From JACDER01 sp036394915 (GTDB lineage: Bacteria; Actinomycetota; Thermoleophilia; Gaiellales; Gaiellaceae): 64,000 nucleotides of DNA. Below, piece by piece: positions 17,020 through 25,447 of this stretch; position 1 is the stretch's first letter; each line of letters opens with the position of its first letter. The notes under the pieces were generated by a model. The model saw only the letters and a program-made list of their open reading frames with translations. It had not been told where the DNA came from and did not search any database. The translations under genes and the position numbers were made by a program. The stretch lies in the NCBI GenBank assembly GCA_036394915.1, contig DASWEE010000061.1, positions 62,001 through 126,000 of the forward strand, in the 5' to 3' direction.

Positions 17020-17420
17020 ATGAGCGACGCGGGAGATAACGTCTCGCCTCTCATGGAGGCGCTGTATCGGGGGGATTCCACCGAGGTTCAAGCACTCCTG
17101 GCCCAAGAACCGCAGCTCGACGTCTTCGAGGCCGCGGCGCTGGGTGGGACCGGGCGCCTGCAGGATCTCCTGGACGAGGACGCGGCGCGCGTCATCGAAT
17201 GGTCGAGCGACGGGTTCCTCCCCATCCACCTCGCCGCCTTCTTCGGACACGCGGCAGCGGCAGAGCTCTTCGCGGAGCGAGGATCCGACCTGGAGCCCGT
17301 CTCGCGTCACCTGCTGGCACGGGACGCGGACCCGCAGGCGCGCCGGGCGCCGACGGCAAGACGCCGCTCGACCTCGCCCGCGAAGGCGGGTACGAGGACG
17401 TCGCCCGGATGCTCGGTTAG
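17020..17420 (+). pseudogene. Ankyrin-repeat protein, shortened and frameshifted
   Basis: ATG 17020 begins MSDAGDNVSPLMEALYRGD, an N-terminal ankyrin cap, and continues through DGFLPIHLAAFFGHAAAAELF, a good ankyrin repeat. After LEPVSRHLLARDADPQ the meaningful frame changes at about 17320-17345 to APGADGKTPLDLAREGGYEDVARMLG, the usual last repeat, ending at 17420. At least one internal repeat also appears lost before HLLARDADP. Ankyrin repeats bind proteins; this copy is probably inactive unless the shift is a sequencing error. A box resembling TAnnnT (CAGGAT) is 6 bases before ATG. Confidence 0.65.
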
Positions 17421-17431
17421 GATCTCGCGCC

Positions 17432-17794
17432 ATGGCCAGAAACGCGGTATTGCTCGTGTGTGCGCTGGCGGCGGTCGGCCTGGTCGCAGGCTGCGGCGGA
17501 GGCTCGAGCGGGCCGGAGATCGTCAAGTTCTCGGGCCCCGACATCGTCCCGTGCGGAAAGAGCGGAGAGGTCAAGACGGTCGCGTTCCAGTACGAGACGA
17601 AGAACGCGACCGCGGTCGAGCCGGAGATCGACGGGCAGCCGCCCGGAGCCCAGGCCGGCTACGACCCGAACAGCGGGACAATGAGCTTCGCGTACATCTG
17701 CCCCGGTCCGCACACGATGACGATCACGGCGAGCGGAAAGGGCGGCAAGACCGTCAGCAAGAGCGCGCAGATCGAGCCCTCGAGCTCCGGCTAG
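17432..17794 (+). CDS. Small lipoprotein, function unknown
   Basis: A 120-residue exported lipoprotein. The signal MARNAVLLVCALAAVGLVAGC ends in a lipobox with Cys at residue 21, followed by a Gly/Ser tether. The mature domain has paired cysteines (IVPCGKSG and YICPG) and looks like a small beta sandwich with a TASGKGGKTVS repeat-like end; family not recognised. TAGGAT sits 8 bases before ATG 17432. The 3' end overlaps the convergent protease gene by four bases (CTAG). Confidence 0.78.
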   Translation: MARNAVLLVCALAAVGLVAGCGGGSSGPEIVKFSGPDIVPCGKSGEVKTVAFQYETKNATAVEPEIDGQPPGAQAGYDPNSGTMSFAYICPGPHTMTITASGKGGKTVSKSAQIEPSSSG

Positions 17795-18912
17795 CCCCGG
17801 CGAATCGGCGGCCTGATCTCGATCGCGTGCGCGACGTCGCTGATCGACAGGATCCCGCCGAGATGCCCGTCGTCGACCACCAGCGCACGGCGCAGCTCGC
17901 TCGCTTGCAGCTTGGCGAGGGCTTCGAGCGCGGTCTCCTCCTCCGTCACGGTCGGTACCTGGTCGAGGCCGATCATGGCGTCCCCGACGCGAACGCGATC
18001 CCACTCTTCCCGCGGCACCGCGGTGAACGCCCAGAATGGCAGGAGTCCGACGGGCGCGCCGCTGCCGTCGACGACCGGATAGGTCGAGTGCTGCTGGGAG
18101 CGGGCGATCTCGTCCATCACGTCGCCGAGGGTCAGATCGGGGCTGACGGTGACGGGCTCACGCGTCATGAGGTTGCGAACCCGTAGCCCGTCGAGCGCGT
18201 CCTGAACCGCCAGATAGCGGAGCTCCGCAGCCGACGCCTGGAGCAGGAACCAGCCGATGAACGCAAGCCAGGCGCCCGTGAACGTCCCCTGGAAGATCAG
18301 CAGGACGACTCCGCCGCCGATCAGGAGGAAGCCGAACGTCCTGCCCGCGGCGCCTGCGACCTGGGTCGCCCACGAGTAGTCGCCTTTCGCCTTCCAGAGG
18401 ATCGAGCGCAGGATGCGGCCGCCGTCCAGCGGCAGCGCCGGCAGCAGGTTGAAGACGAGCAGGAACAGGTTGATGTAGCCGAGCCACGCCGCAACGCCAT
18501 CGACCGCGTTCGGGAGATGGGTGAGCGCCGCAAGCGCGACGAAGAACCCTCCGATGACGAGCGTCACCAGCGGCCCCGCGACCGCGATCCGGAACTCGGC
18601 TCCCGCAGAGGGGAACATGCCGCGGAAGCGGGCCACGCCGCCGAACAGCCAGAGCGTGATCCCTTCGATCTCCATCCCCTCGCGCTGCGCCACGATCGCG
18701 TGCCCGAGCTCGTGGAGGAGGAGCGAAGCGAAGAAGGCGACGGCGGCGACAACCGCCATCCCGTAGTACGTGCTTCGAGAGAGGCCCGGGTTCTGCGCCG
18801 GGAAGACGCCGCTTCCGAGCGACCAGACGATCAACGCCACGACGATCAGCCAGCTCCAGTTGATGCCGAAGGGAATGCCGAAGATCCGGCCGATCTGGAA
18901 GCTCGGGTTCAC
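17791..18912 (-). CDS. Site-2 protease family metalloprotease with CBS domains
   Basis: A 373-residue intramembrane zinc protease of the SREBP S2P/Rip type. Helices surround the catalytic LLHELGHA (His67, Glu68, His71) and the second zinc motif NLLPALPLDGGR near residue 170. Further helices follow (LLIGGGVVLLIF, WLAFIGWFLLQASA). The cytosolic C-terminus carries a CBS pair (about 245-365; LMTREPVTVSPDLTLGDVMD and PTVTEEETALEALAKL). CBS pairs usually sense adenosyl ligands. S2P enzymes of this class cleave membrane anti-sigma factors or small membrane proteins; the substrate is unknown. TAGGAT-N6-GTG sets the start at 18912. Confidence 0.92.
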   Translation of the reverse strand: MNPSFQIGRIFGIPFGINWSWLIVVALIVWSLGSGVFPAQNPGLSRSTYYGMAVVAAVAFFASLLLHELGHAIVAQREGMEIEGITLWLFGGVARFRGMFPSAGAEFRIAVAGPLVTLVIGGFFVALAALTHLPNAVDGVAAWLGYINLFLLVFNLLPALPLDGGRILRSILWKAKGDYSWATQVAGAAGRTFGFLLIGGGVVLLIFQGTFTGAWLAFIGWFLLQASAAELRYLAVQDALDGLRVRNLMTREPVTVSPDLTLGDVMDEIARSQQHSTYPVVDGSGAPVGLLPFWAFTAVPREEWDRVRVGDAMIGLDQVPTVTEEETALEALAKLQASELRRALVVDDGHLGGILSISDVAHAIEIRPPIRRG

Positions 18913-18918
18913 ACGGCG

Positions 18919-18924
18919 ATCCTA
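18919..18924 (-). promoter_or_regulatory. Probable -10 box (TAGGAT) of the site-2 protease
   Basis: TAGGAT, 6 bases (CGCCGT), then the GTG start of the protease. It gives a leaderless transcript if initiation is at the G of GTG. Confidence 0.55.
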
Positions 18925-18955
18925 CGTTCGACGCGCGCAGAGAGGCGTGCTCGTC

Positions 18956-19942
18956 CTAGGAGCCGTAGCCGAGCGCGCGGACGGCCCGGGCGACGACGAC
19001 CTCTTCGCGCGCCCGGACGACGACCACCCGCACCTCCGAGCCTGAGCTGCCGATGTCGACGTCAGGCTCGGCTGAGTCGTTCGCGGCCTGGTCGAGCTGG
19101 ATGCCGAGGAAGCCGAGCCGGCGGCAAACCTCCGCGCGGACGGCGGGCACGTTCTCGCCCACCCCGGCCGTGAAGACGATCGCGTCCAAGCCCCCGAGCG
19201 AGGCCGCCATCGCCGCCACCGCCGCAGCGATCCGGTGCGTGTAGACGGCGAGCCCAAGCGAATCGTCGAGCCCGCCGAGCGCCTCGAGCCCGGACTCGTG
19301 CTCGAGCGCGTGGTCCAGCTCTTCCACGGTCAGCAGCCCTTCGCGGAGGAGATAGAAGAGCGCTCCCGGATCGACCGAGCCCGACCGCGTCGCCATCGGG
19401 ACGCCCTCGAGCGGGCTGAAGCCCATCGTCGTCTCGACCGATCGCCCGTCCGCGACGGCGGTCACGGAGCAGCCGCCGCCGAGGTGGCAGACGACGAGCC
19501 GCGGCACGGGCACCCGCTCCGACGCCCACTGCACCGAGAGCCCGTGGAAGCCGTAGCGGTGGATGCCCCATTCCTGCCGCCAGCGCTTCGGGACCGCGTA
19601 CGTCGCGGCCTCGTCCGGAATGGAGGCGTGAAACGCGGTGTCGAAGACGGCGACGTGGGGAACGTCGGGCAGCGCGCGCTGGGCCTCGTCGATCGCCTCG
19701 AGCGCCGGCCCGTTGTGGAGCGGAGCGATCACCGAGAGCTCGGCGATCTCGTGCTTCACGTCGGGATCGACCACGACGGGATCGTGAAAGCGCGCCCCAC
19801 CGTGGACGATCCGGTGGCCGACCGCCGCAACCTCGCCCGGGGCCTCGGCGAGAGACGCGATTCTTCGGGTGGTCTCGCTCTCGGCGACGAGATCGAGCTT
19901 GAGGCTCGTCGAGCCGGCATTGACGACGAGAATGGAGGCCAC
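18956..19942 (-). CDS. ackA: Acetate kinase family protein
   Basis: This enzyme interconverts acetyl phosphate plus ADP with acetate plus ATP in the cytosol. The N-terminal phosphate strand ILVVNAGSTSLKLDL, the substrate loops GHRIVHGGARF and FDTAFHASIPDEA, RYGFHGLS, the ATP loop CHLGGGCSVTAV, and TAGVGEN near the C-terminus are all family hallmarks. At about 328 residues it is shorter than the usual 400. I prefer GTG 19942 over ATG 19966, because a TAGGTT box overlaps the ATG copy and precedes the GTG by 10 bases. No phosphotransacetylase gene is present. It is divergent from the metal transporter gene and shares a 22-base promoter region with it. Confidence 0.87.
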   Translation of the reverse strand: MASILVVNAGSTSLKLDLVAESETTRRIASLAEAPGEVAAVGHRIVHGGARFHDPVVVDPDVKHEIAELSVIAPLHNGPALEAIDEAQRALPDVPHVAVFDTAFHASIPDEAATYAVPKRWRQEWGIHRYGFHGLSVQWASERVPVPRLVVCHLGGGCSVTAVADGRSVETTMGFSPLEGVPMATRSGSVDPGALFYLLREGLLTVEELDHALEHESGLEALGGLDDSLGLAVYTHRIAAAVAAMAASLGGLDAIVFTAGVGENVPAVRAEVCRRLGFLGIQLDQAANDSAEPDVDIGSSGSEVRVVVVRAREEVVVARAVRALGYGS

Positions 19943-19951
19943 TGCGAGTCG

Positions 19952-19957
19952 TAACCT
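19952..19957 (+). promoter_or_regulatory. Overlapping divergent -10 boxes (ackA and the VIT1 transporter)
   Basis: TAACCT on the plus strand stands 7 bases before ATG 19965. On the minus strand the nearly coincident TAGGTT stands 10 bases before GTG 19942. The two promoters overlap, so transcription in the two directions probably competes. Confidence 0.45.
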
Positions 19958-19964
19958 ACTGTCC

Positions 19965-21107
19965 ATGTCCGGCGCGGCTGAGCGGCTTCTCGAGGCCTGG
20001 CGTGGAGAGATCGAGGCAGGTGCGATCTACAAGCTGATCGCGCAGCGGGAGGAGGACCCGGAGCGCGCCGAGATCCTGCGCAAGATGGCGGCAGCCGAGG
20101 GCGGGCACCGGCGGCGGCTGGAAGCGCGCATGCGGGAGCTCGGGATCCCGATCCCGGACCCGGATTCGGTTCGCATCTCGCTCTGGACAAAGCTGCAGGC
20201 GCGCATAGCGCCAATCGACCGCCTGCTGGCGGCGCGCGAGGCGGCGGAGCTCGACGAGGTCGACGACCTCTACTTCCAGCCGACGGGCGACGAGGACACC
20301 GACCGGCTGCTCAACGACATCCGGCGTGATGAGCGCTCGCACTCGCTGGCCGTCAACGAGATGCTGGGAGAGAGCCCGCTGCCCTCCCCGACGGTCGCGC
20401 CCGCGCAGGCGCGCCTCGACCGCATTCTCGGCCGGGAGAAGTGGCACGAGACGGGATCGGGCTGGATCTCCGGAGCGATCTACGGCGCCAACGACGGGCT
20501 CGCCGCCGTGTTCGGAATCGTGTCGGGGGTTTCGGGCGCAACCGGCGGCTCCAGCTTCGTGCTCACCGCAGGTGTTGCCGGCGCAGTCGCCTCGGCGCTC
20601 TCGATGGCGACGGGCGCGTACCTCGCCGAGCGCTCGGTGGTCGAGGTGGCGGAAGCGAACGTCGAGCGCGAGCGCCAGGAGATCGTCGAGCACCCGGAGG
20701 AGGAGAAGGAGGAGCTGTCGCTCTTCTACCAGCTGAAGGGGATCGATCCCAAGACCGCCGATGCGCTTGCGGAGGAGCAGTCGAGGGACCCGGAGGCAAT
20801 GCTCCGGTTGCTCACGATCGAGGAGCTCGGAGGAGCGACGTCGGCCGGAAACCCGGTCGAGGCCTCGCTCGCGGCGGGCATCAGCACCGGGCTCGGCGCG
20901 ATCATTCCGGTGATCCCGTTCTTCTTCCTGCTCGGCGACACGGGCGTGATCGTCGCCGGGATCGTCTCGCTGATCGCCCATTTCGCGGTCGGCGCGGCCA
21001 AGTCCCTCTTCACGCTCCGCAGCTGGTGGGCCTCGGGGCTGGAGATGACGCTCGCGGGCGTGATCGTGGGCGGGGCGACCTACGCGACCGGCCTCCTCTT
21101 CGCCTGA
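19965..21107 (+). CDS. Ferritin-like/VIT1 fusion, Fe/Mn transporter
   Basis: A 380-residue membrane protein. The N-terminal half (about 1-145) is a rubrerythrin/ferritin-like four-helix domain with glutamate/histidine metal positions (EIEAGAIYKLIAQREEDPERAEILRKMA, EGGHRRRLE, DERSH). The C-terminal half (about 150-380) is a VIT1/CCC1 transporter: WISGAIYGANDGLAAVFGIVSG, VASALSMATGAYLAERS, a cytosolic Glu-rich loop (EHPEEEKEEL) and three final helices. CCC1 proteins move Fe2+ or Mn2+ out of the cytosol. The fusion presumably senses or loads iron. ATG 19965 follows TAACCT by 7 bases. Confidence 0.9.
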   Translation: MSGAAERLLEAWRGEIEAGAIYKLIAQREEDPERAEILRKMAAAEGGHRRRLEARMRELGIPIPDPDSVRISLWTKLQARIAPIDRLLAAREAAELDEVDDLYFQPTGDEDTDRLLNDIRRDERSHSLAVNEMLGESPLPSPTVAPAQARLDRILGREKWHETGSGWISGAIYGANDGLAAVFGIVSGVSGATGGSSFVLTAGVAGAVASALSMATGAYLAERSVVEVAEANVERERQEIVEHPEEEKEELSLFYQLKGIDPKTADALAEEQSRDPEAMLRLLTIEELGGATSAGNPVEASLAAGISTGLGAIIPVIPFFFLLGDTGVIVAGIVSLIAHFAVGAAKSLFTLRSWWASGLEMTLAGVIVGGATYATGLLFA

Positions 21108-21155
21108 GCGTCGGCCGGATCCTCATTGGGCCGTCATCGGGTTTAGGGTATGAGG

Positions 21156-21911
21156 ATGCGCACCAGCCTCCTCCTGGTGCTCTCCGCGGTGGGCCTTGCG
21201 GTCGCGATCGCGATCGGTGTCGTAGGGTTCGTCGCCGGCCACTACACGCGCGGGACGTCGACCGTCACCGTCGCCGCCGGCGAGTCCACCACGACGGCCA
21301 CTACAGTCGATCCACACGTCGCGGCGGGAGCGCACGATTTCGTCCAGTTCGCCTGCGCGCAGTGCCACGGCGAGCAGGGTCGCGGCGGGGTCTCTCCAGA
21401 CGTCCCCTCCCTCTCAAACGTCGGGAATTCGCTCACGACCGGGCAGCTGCGCTCGATCATCGACCACGGGCTCGGGGAGTCGGCGAACCCGACCAAGCCG
21501 TACATGCCGGTTTGGGGCGAGGTCATCTCGTCCACGCAGGTGAACGACCTCGTCTCCTATATCCATGCGGGATTGCCGTCCGTCTCGACCGCGACGCCGG
21601 TCCCGATCCCTCAAGGCCAAGGCGCCGCCGTCGAAGGAGCGGCGCTGTACGTGCGGTACGGCTGCATCAACTGCCACGGGCCAAACGGGCTCGGCGGCGT
21701 GCCGAATCCTCAGTCACCCGACAAGACGATCCCGTCACTCTCGGGAGCCGACTTCCGGGCAGAGTTCAACACTGACACGAAGATCATCGACATCATCCGG
21801 ACCGGAAGCGTTCTCGGCCGGGCGCCGATCGTGAGCATGCCGCACTGGGGCGGCATCATCCCCGCGCATCAGCTTCAAGCGATCACGGCGTATCTCAAGA
21901 CGCTCAAGTAG
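21156..21911 (+). CDS. Diheme cytochrome c, membrane-anchored
   Basis: A 251-residue exported electron carrier with an N-terminal hydrophobic anchor (SLLLVLSAVGLAVAIAIGVVGFVAG) and a Thr/Ser spacer. Two cytochrome c domains follow with CAQCH and CINCH sites, and possible distal methionines in PYMPVWG and VSMPHWGG. I chose the second ATG (21156) because it lies 6 bases after the TAGGGT box at 21144-21149; the first ATG (21150) touches that box. It is probably part of the respiratory chain that feeds the caa3 oxidase. It is unrelated in length and linker to the lipoprotein cytochrome at 839. Confidence 0.88.
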   Translation: MRTSLLLVLSAVGLAVAIAIGVVGFVAGHYTRGTSTVTVAAGESTTTATTVDPHVAAGAHDFVQFACAQCHGEQGRGGVSPDVPSLSNVGNSLTTGQLRSIIDHGLGESANPTKPYMPVWGEVISSTQVNDLVSYIHAGLPSVSTATPVPIPQGQGAAVEGAALYVRYGCINCHGPNGLGGVPNPQSPDKTIPSLSGADFRAEFNTDTKIIDIIRTGSVLGRAPIVSMPHWGGIIPAHQLQAITAYLKTLK

Positions 21912-21937
21912 CTCAGCAGCGGGCTATCATCGCCCGC

Positions 21938-22357
21938 ATGAAAAAACTCGTCCTGGCCCTCACCACAGCGCTGCTCGGCGCGGTCCTTGTGACCGCCGCC
22001 GCCGCGGGGCCACCTCCCGTGGTCAAGAGCAAACAGATCACGCTCAAGCCCAGCGGCATCACGATCCGCCTCGTCGCGTCGAAGACGAATCTCGACCAGA
22101 AGCGGGCCGGGCGTGTCGCACTCTGGCTGACCCTGTACAGGAAGACCGGGCCCGGCTTCAAGAAGGTTAAGCAGGTCAAGGTCACGACCGGATTCAAGCT
22201 CTCGTCGCGGCTGAAGTCCCTGGTCGTCGTACAGGCCAAGGGGCCGCAGTACAGGAACACGGCCGAGGTCCACCTGAAGTGGTTCGTCAGCCCGTCGGTC
22301 GGCACGCAGACATGGTCGTTCGTCGCGACGCCGAAGCAACTCGCGCCGCAGGAGTAA
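21938..22357 (+). CDS. Small exported protein, function unknown
   Basis: A 139-residue protein with a clear signal peptide (MKKLVLALTTALLGAVLVTAAAAG). The mature part is strongly basic and beta-like, rich in Lys, Val and Thr; no cysteines, no recognised family. TATCAT (21925-21930) lies 7 bases before ATG 21938. It starts 26 bases after the cytochrome stop but has its own promoter-like box. Confidence 0.75.
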   Translation: MKKLVLALTTALLGAVLVTAAAAGPPPVVKSKQITLKPSGITIRLVASKTNLDQKRAGRVALWLTLYRKTGPGFKKVKQVKVTTGFKLSSRLKSLVVVQAKGPQYRNTAEVHLKWFVSPSVGTQTWSFVATPKQLAPQE

Positions 22358-22744
22358 CTCCTTCACGAACCGAGAGGAAGAGGGGCGCGGCGGCTTGGCG
22401 GAGCTGCCACGCCCTCTCGACGAAGACGGGCCCTGCGGAAGCCTCTCCTTCCTCTGAGCGATCCTGCGGCACGATCGCTCGTATTCGACGGGAGTTCTAC
22501 TTGCGGGCCGAGGCGAGGGCAATGCCCGGCCTGGGTACGGCTCTATCCCCCTTTTCGGGGATGGCCCGCCGGCCGCTCGAGCGCATCCTCGCGAGTCGAG
22601 CGGCGGCTGTGCGAGGGCGCTTGCCTCGCTTTCCTGACGCGTCGTGCCTCACCGGGTTCATCCGAGTTAACCTGGATTCGTGCGAGTTGACGCGCGAACA
22701 GAGCTCGTGATCGCTGTTCGCGTCGGCGACCCGATCGAGCCTGC
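22358..22744. other. Intergenic region, no gene seen
   Basis: Open frames here have the composition of shadows and no start support. The only structure seen is a short hairpin at about 22545-22562 (ATCCCC and GGGGAT around CTTTTC). It does not follow either gene directly. Confidence 0.5.
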
Positions 22745-23761
22745 GTGATCTTCAGGGCGACGGAGCACGCGCAGCTCGCCGGCGGGCCCTGGGACGAACG
22801 CCTCGCGCGTTACGCGATCGCCGACATCCTCGACGAGACGATCGCCGCCGGGCGGCCCGAGGAGGCGGGCGTGTATGCCGGAGTCGCCGGAGAGCTCTAC
22901 GCGCTGCGATCGCTGGGCAAGCCGGTCGACTGGGAGCTCGGCGCGGGCGAAGGGACGGGGTTCGCGGACGGAGAAGTCGGGATCGCGCTGGTGTCGGGCG
23001 ACAACGAGCGTTTCCGTGCGGCCGCACCGGCGTGCATCGAGAACCCCTGGAACGAGCTGCTCTACGGTGCCGGCGGCGCCCTCGTGGCGGCGCGGCTCCT
23101 CGGCGAGGACGACGTCGCGCGCGAGGCGATCAAGCGGCTGTGGTCGACGTGGACCTTCGACTCGAAGCTGCGCGCGTGCATCTGGACACAGCGGTACGAC
23201 AACCGGCGGGAGCAATTCCTCGGCATGGCGCACGGCGTGGCCGGCAACGCATACGCGCTCCTTCGCGCGGCTCCTCTGCAAAGCAGCGAGCACCAGACGG
23301 AGCTCATGCATCGTATCCTCGAGACGCTCGAGCGCACCGCGCTGCGCGAGAGCAACCTCGTCAACTGGCCACCGGTTGCAGGTGAGACCGCTGCCGAGCA
23401 GATTCGAGTGCAGTGGTGCCACGGCGCGCCGGGCGTCGTCTGCGCGCTGGCCGGTGCGCCGGCACATCGCGATCTCAACGCGCTGCTGCTCGCAGCGGGC
23501 GAGCTCGTCTGGGAGGCCGGGCCGCTGCGAGGAGGCGCCGGTCTCTGCCACGGCACGGCCGGCAACGGCTGGGCGTTTCTCAAGCTCAACCGGCGCACGG
23601 GCGACCGGAAGTGGCTCGAGCGCGCACGGCGCTTTGCGATGCATGCAATCGAGCAGCGCAACGGCGAGCGCGGCCTGTGGACCGGCGATCTCGGTGTCGC
23701 CCTGTACCTCCGCGCGTGCATCGATGTGGAAGACCGCTGGCCGCTGCTCGACGTCCTTTAG
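22745..23761 (+). CDS. Orphan LanC-like (lanthionine synthetase C-like) protein
   Basis: A 338-residue alpha-toroid protein. LanC family marks are present: repeated G-x-G/HG helices (GVYAGVAGELYAL, GMAHGVAGNAYAL), and the zinc site made by WCHGAPG (Cys225, with His226 as likely acid/base) and LCHGTAGN (Cys268, His269). LanC cyclases form thioether rings; LanC-like proteins without a precursor may act on glutathione or other thiols. No lanthipeptide precursor, LanB/LanM or exporter lies nearby, so a peptide-modifying role is not supported by context. The start GTG 22745 is taken as the first good codon; no strong ribosome site. Confidence 0.82.
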   Translation: MIFRATEHAQLAGGPWDERLARYAIADILDETIAAGRPEEAGVYAGVAGELYALRSLGKPVDWELGAGEGTGFADGEVGIALVSGDNERFRAAAPACIENPWNELLYGAGGALVAARLLGEDDVAREAIKRLWSTWTFDSKLRACIWTQRYDNRREQFLGMAHGVAGNAYALLRAAPLQSSEHQTELMHRILETLERTALRESNLVNWPPVAGETAAEQIRVQWCHGAPGVVCALAGAPAHRDLNALLLAAGELVWEAGPLRGGAGLCHGTAGNGWAFLKLNRRTGDRKWLERARRFAMHAIEQRNGERGLWTGDLGVALYLRACIDVEDRWPLLDVL

Positions 23762-23763
23762 AG

Positions 23764-23870
23764 AACACGGGGGAACCCATGGTTCCCCCGTGTTGCCCCC
23801 TCCTTCACAGTTCGCAGGATCCAACACCGCTTGGGCTGCGCTCGGGCAAAGCCCGGCTCCGCCCGCCGGC
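23764..23870. repeat. Two-part palindromic intergenic repeat, copy 1
   Basis: Part one is a 14-bp inverted repeat with arms AACACGGGGGAACC and GGTTCCCCCGTGTT (23764-23794). Part two (23832-23867) is a GC-rich hairpin sequence starting TGGGCTGCGCTCGGGC. The same two parts, with a diverged spacer, recur at 31661-31765. It sits just after the LanC-like stop and may also act as a terminator. Confidence 0.75.
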
Positions 23871-24023
23871 CGGGAGCGGCGGCGGTCAGAGAAGCGAGGT
23901 GTAGGCGGAAGCGCAGATACTCCTCGCGTGTCTGACGCGTCGCTGCCGGTGCGATGCCGGGATAGTGCTTTGCACAGACCCGGAGAGCACCGCGCCGGCA
24001 GCGGCGCGGCCTTTCCGCCGGTC

Positions 24024-25346
24024 TCAGTCGAAGTCGAGCGGCTGGAAGTAGTGCTTCGCCATGTAGTGGGCGACCTTCATGCCCAGCAACTCGGCCTGGA
24101 CGTCGGCGGTGCGGAAGTGCAGGCCCGCCCAGATGCGGGCGTCGATGATCTCTTTGAGAGCCTGCGAAAACCGGTCGAAGTAGCGTGTCTCGCCCGGGAA
24201 GTTGACGCTCGTCACGCCGAACGGAATCTTGTCCGTGCCGAAGAACATCTGCAGCACGCGGAGGTGCGAGCCGTCGAGGCAGAGGTGCCCGGATGGGTGC
24301 TCGGGGTACGGAGCCGTGAGGAGCGACGTCCACGCCGGGTCCGGCTCGGTCGCCGGATTGTCGTCCTCGTCCGCCAGTTGGATCGCCGTCCACGGCCGCC
24401 AGAAGACCCAGTAGTACTTGTCGTTCCAGCAGTTGATCGCCGCGTCCGCGGCGGCCAGGTTCTGCATCGCGAACAGGAGGGCGCTGTCGCCGAAGTCGAC
24501 GTGGTAGTCCGGGTCGTCGGCCAGGTTACGGGCAACCGCGTTCCAGGTCGCGACCGGAGTGCTCTGCCAGAAGATCGCGATGTGCATCTGCTCGGCCGTG
24601 CGCGTCGTGCTGTTCCTCGAGCCGAGCGCCTTGACCTCGTTGAAGTCCTCCGCATACGCGGCGCTGGTGAGCGCATTCGGGCCGTCGGTGCGGAACTGGG
24701 ACGGGCTCTGCATCAGGAACGGCCGCATCTGCACCCCTCCGACCCACGGGGTCGGGTCGAGCACCGGCGTCCCGTCCGGGTTCAGCAGCGGCCGCCATTC
24801 CCCGATGTCGTACGTGGGCTTCGGCGCCCACGGGGACGGCCCGAAGCGTCCGTCGTTCTGCCGGGCAGCGATCATGGCGTCGGCCGCGGCGTTCCCCGCC
24901 GCGATCCCCTCCGTCTTGAACTCGGAATCGGGTATCAGAGCGAGCGCGTTGGCGTAATCGGTGGCCACGGACTCCAACAAGCTCGCCCTATTCGGAAAGT
25001 TGATGGTGTAGGGAACCGTCGAGATGATGTTGGAGAGGACGCGGTAGGCCGCGGTCGCGACCGCCGCCTCCTTCGACGCCATCGAGTCGAACAGCGTCTC
25101 GAGGCGATACGGCTGATGCCGGCGCTCGATCGCATTGACCGCGTCGTAGACGGCGCCCTGCACCATCGCCATGTTGATCTGCGAGGCAGGCGGCGCCCCG
25201 CCCGCCGGCCCTGGGAACGCGACGAGCGTTCTCGTCGCGATCTCGTTCCAGCTCGTGACCTCGTTAGCCTGTGCGATCGCGGGTGCGGCGAGCGCGACGG
25301 CTACGGCGGCAAGCGCCGTAAGCCAGGCGAATCGTGTACGTCTCAT
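24024..25346 (-). CDS. Vanadium-dependent haloperoxidase-like (PAP2 superfamily) exported protein
   Basis: A 440-residue protein with a signal peptide (MRRTRFAWLTALAAVAVALAAPAIAQA). The vanadate/phosphate pocket motifs are visible: Lys and Arg in KYYWVFWRPW, PSGH in PYPEHPSGHL, and the late Arg/His-type motif in GLHFRTADVQAELLG. The middle has a four-Trp/Pro-rich loop. Family members oxidise halides with H2O2 or act as acid phosphatases; which applies here cannot be told. ATG 25346 follows GAGAGAGGGGAAA, a good ribosome site, so the residues upstream in the frame are dropped. It is divergent from the LuxR gene. Confidence 0.87.
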   Translation of the reverse strand: MRRTRFAWLTALAAVAVALAAPAIAQANEVTSWNEIATRTLVAFPGPAGGAPPASQINMAMVQGAVYDAVNAIERRHQPYRLETLFDSMASKEAAVATAAYRVLSNIISTVPYTINFPNRASLLESVATDYANALALIPDSEFKTEGIAAGNAAADAMIAARQNDGRFGPSPWAPKPTYDIGEWRPLLNPDGTPVLDPTPWVGGVQMRPFLMQSPSQFRTDGPNALTSAAYAEDFNEVKALGSRNSTTRTAEQMHIAIFWQSTPVATWNAVARNLADDPDYHVDFGDSALLFAMQNLAAADAAINCWNDKYYWVFWRPWTAIQLADEDDNPATEPDPAWTSLLTAPYPEHPSGHLCLDGSHLRVLQMFFGTDKIPFGVTSVNFPGETRYFDRFSQALKEIIDARIWAGLHFRTADVQAELLGMKVAHYMAKHYFQPLDFD

Positions 25347-25447
25347 TTTCCCCTCTCTCCCTCGCCGACCTCCGGTCGGCCTGTAAGCAGTTTCCCCCGC
25401 CGCGTGCCTGGACTCCATTCGTCATTTGTCGTATCTTTCGACGGGCC

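Noticed and set aside
22279..22710. Open frame in the gap before the LanC-like gene
   Set aside because: It overlaps the preceding gene in another frame, has no start support and an Arg/Ser/Ala-rich shadow composition.
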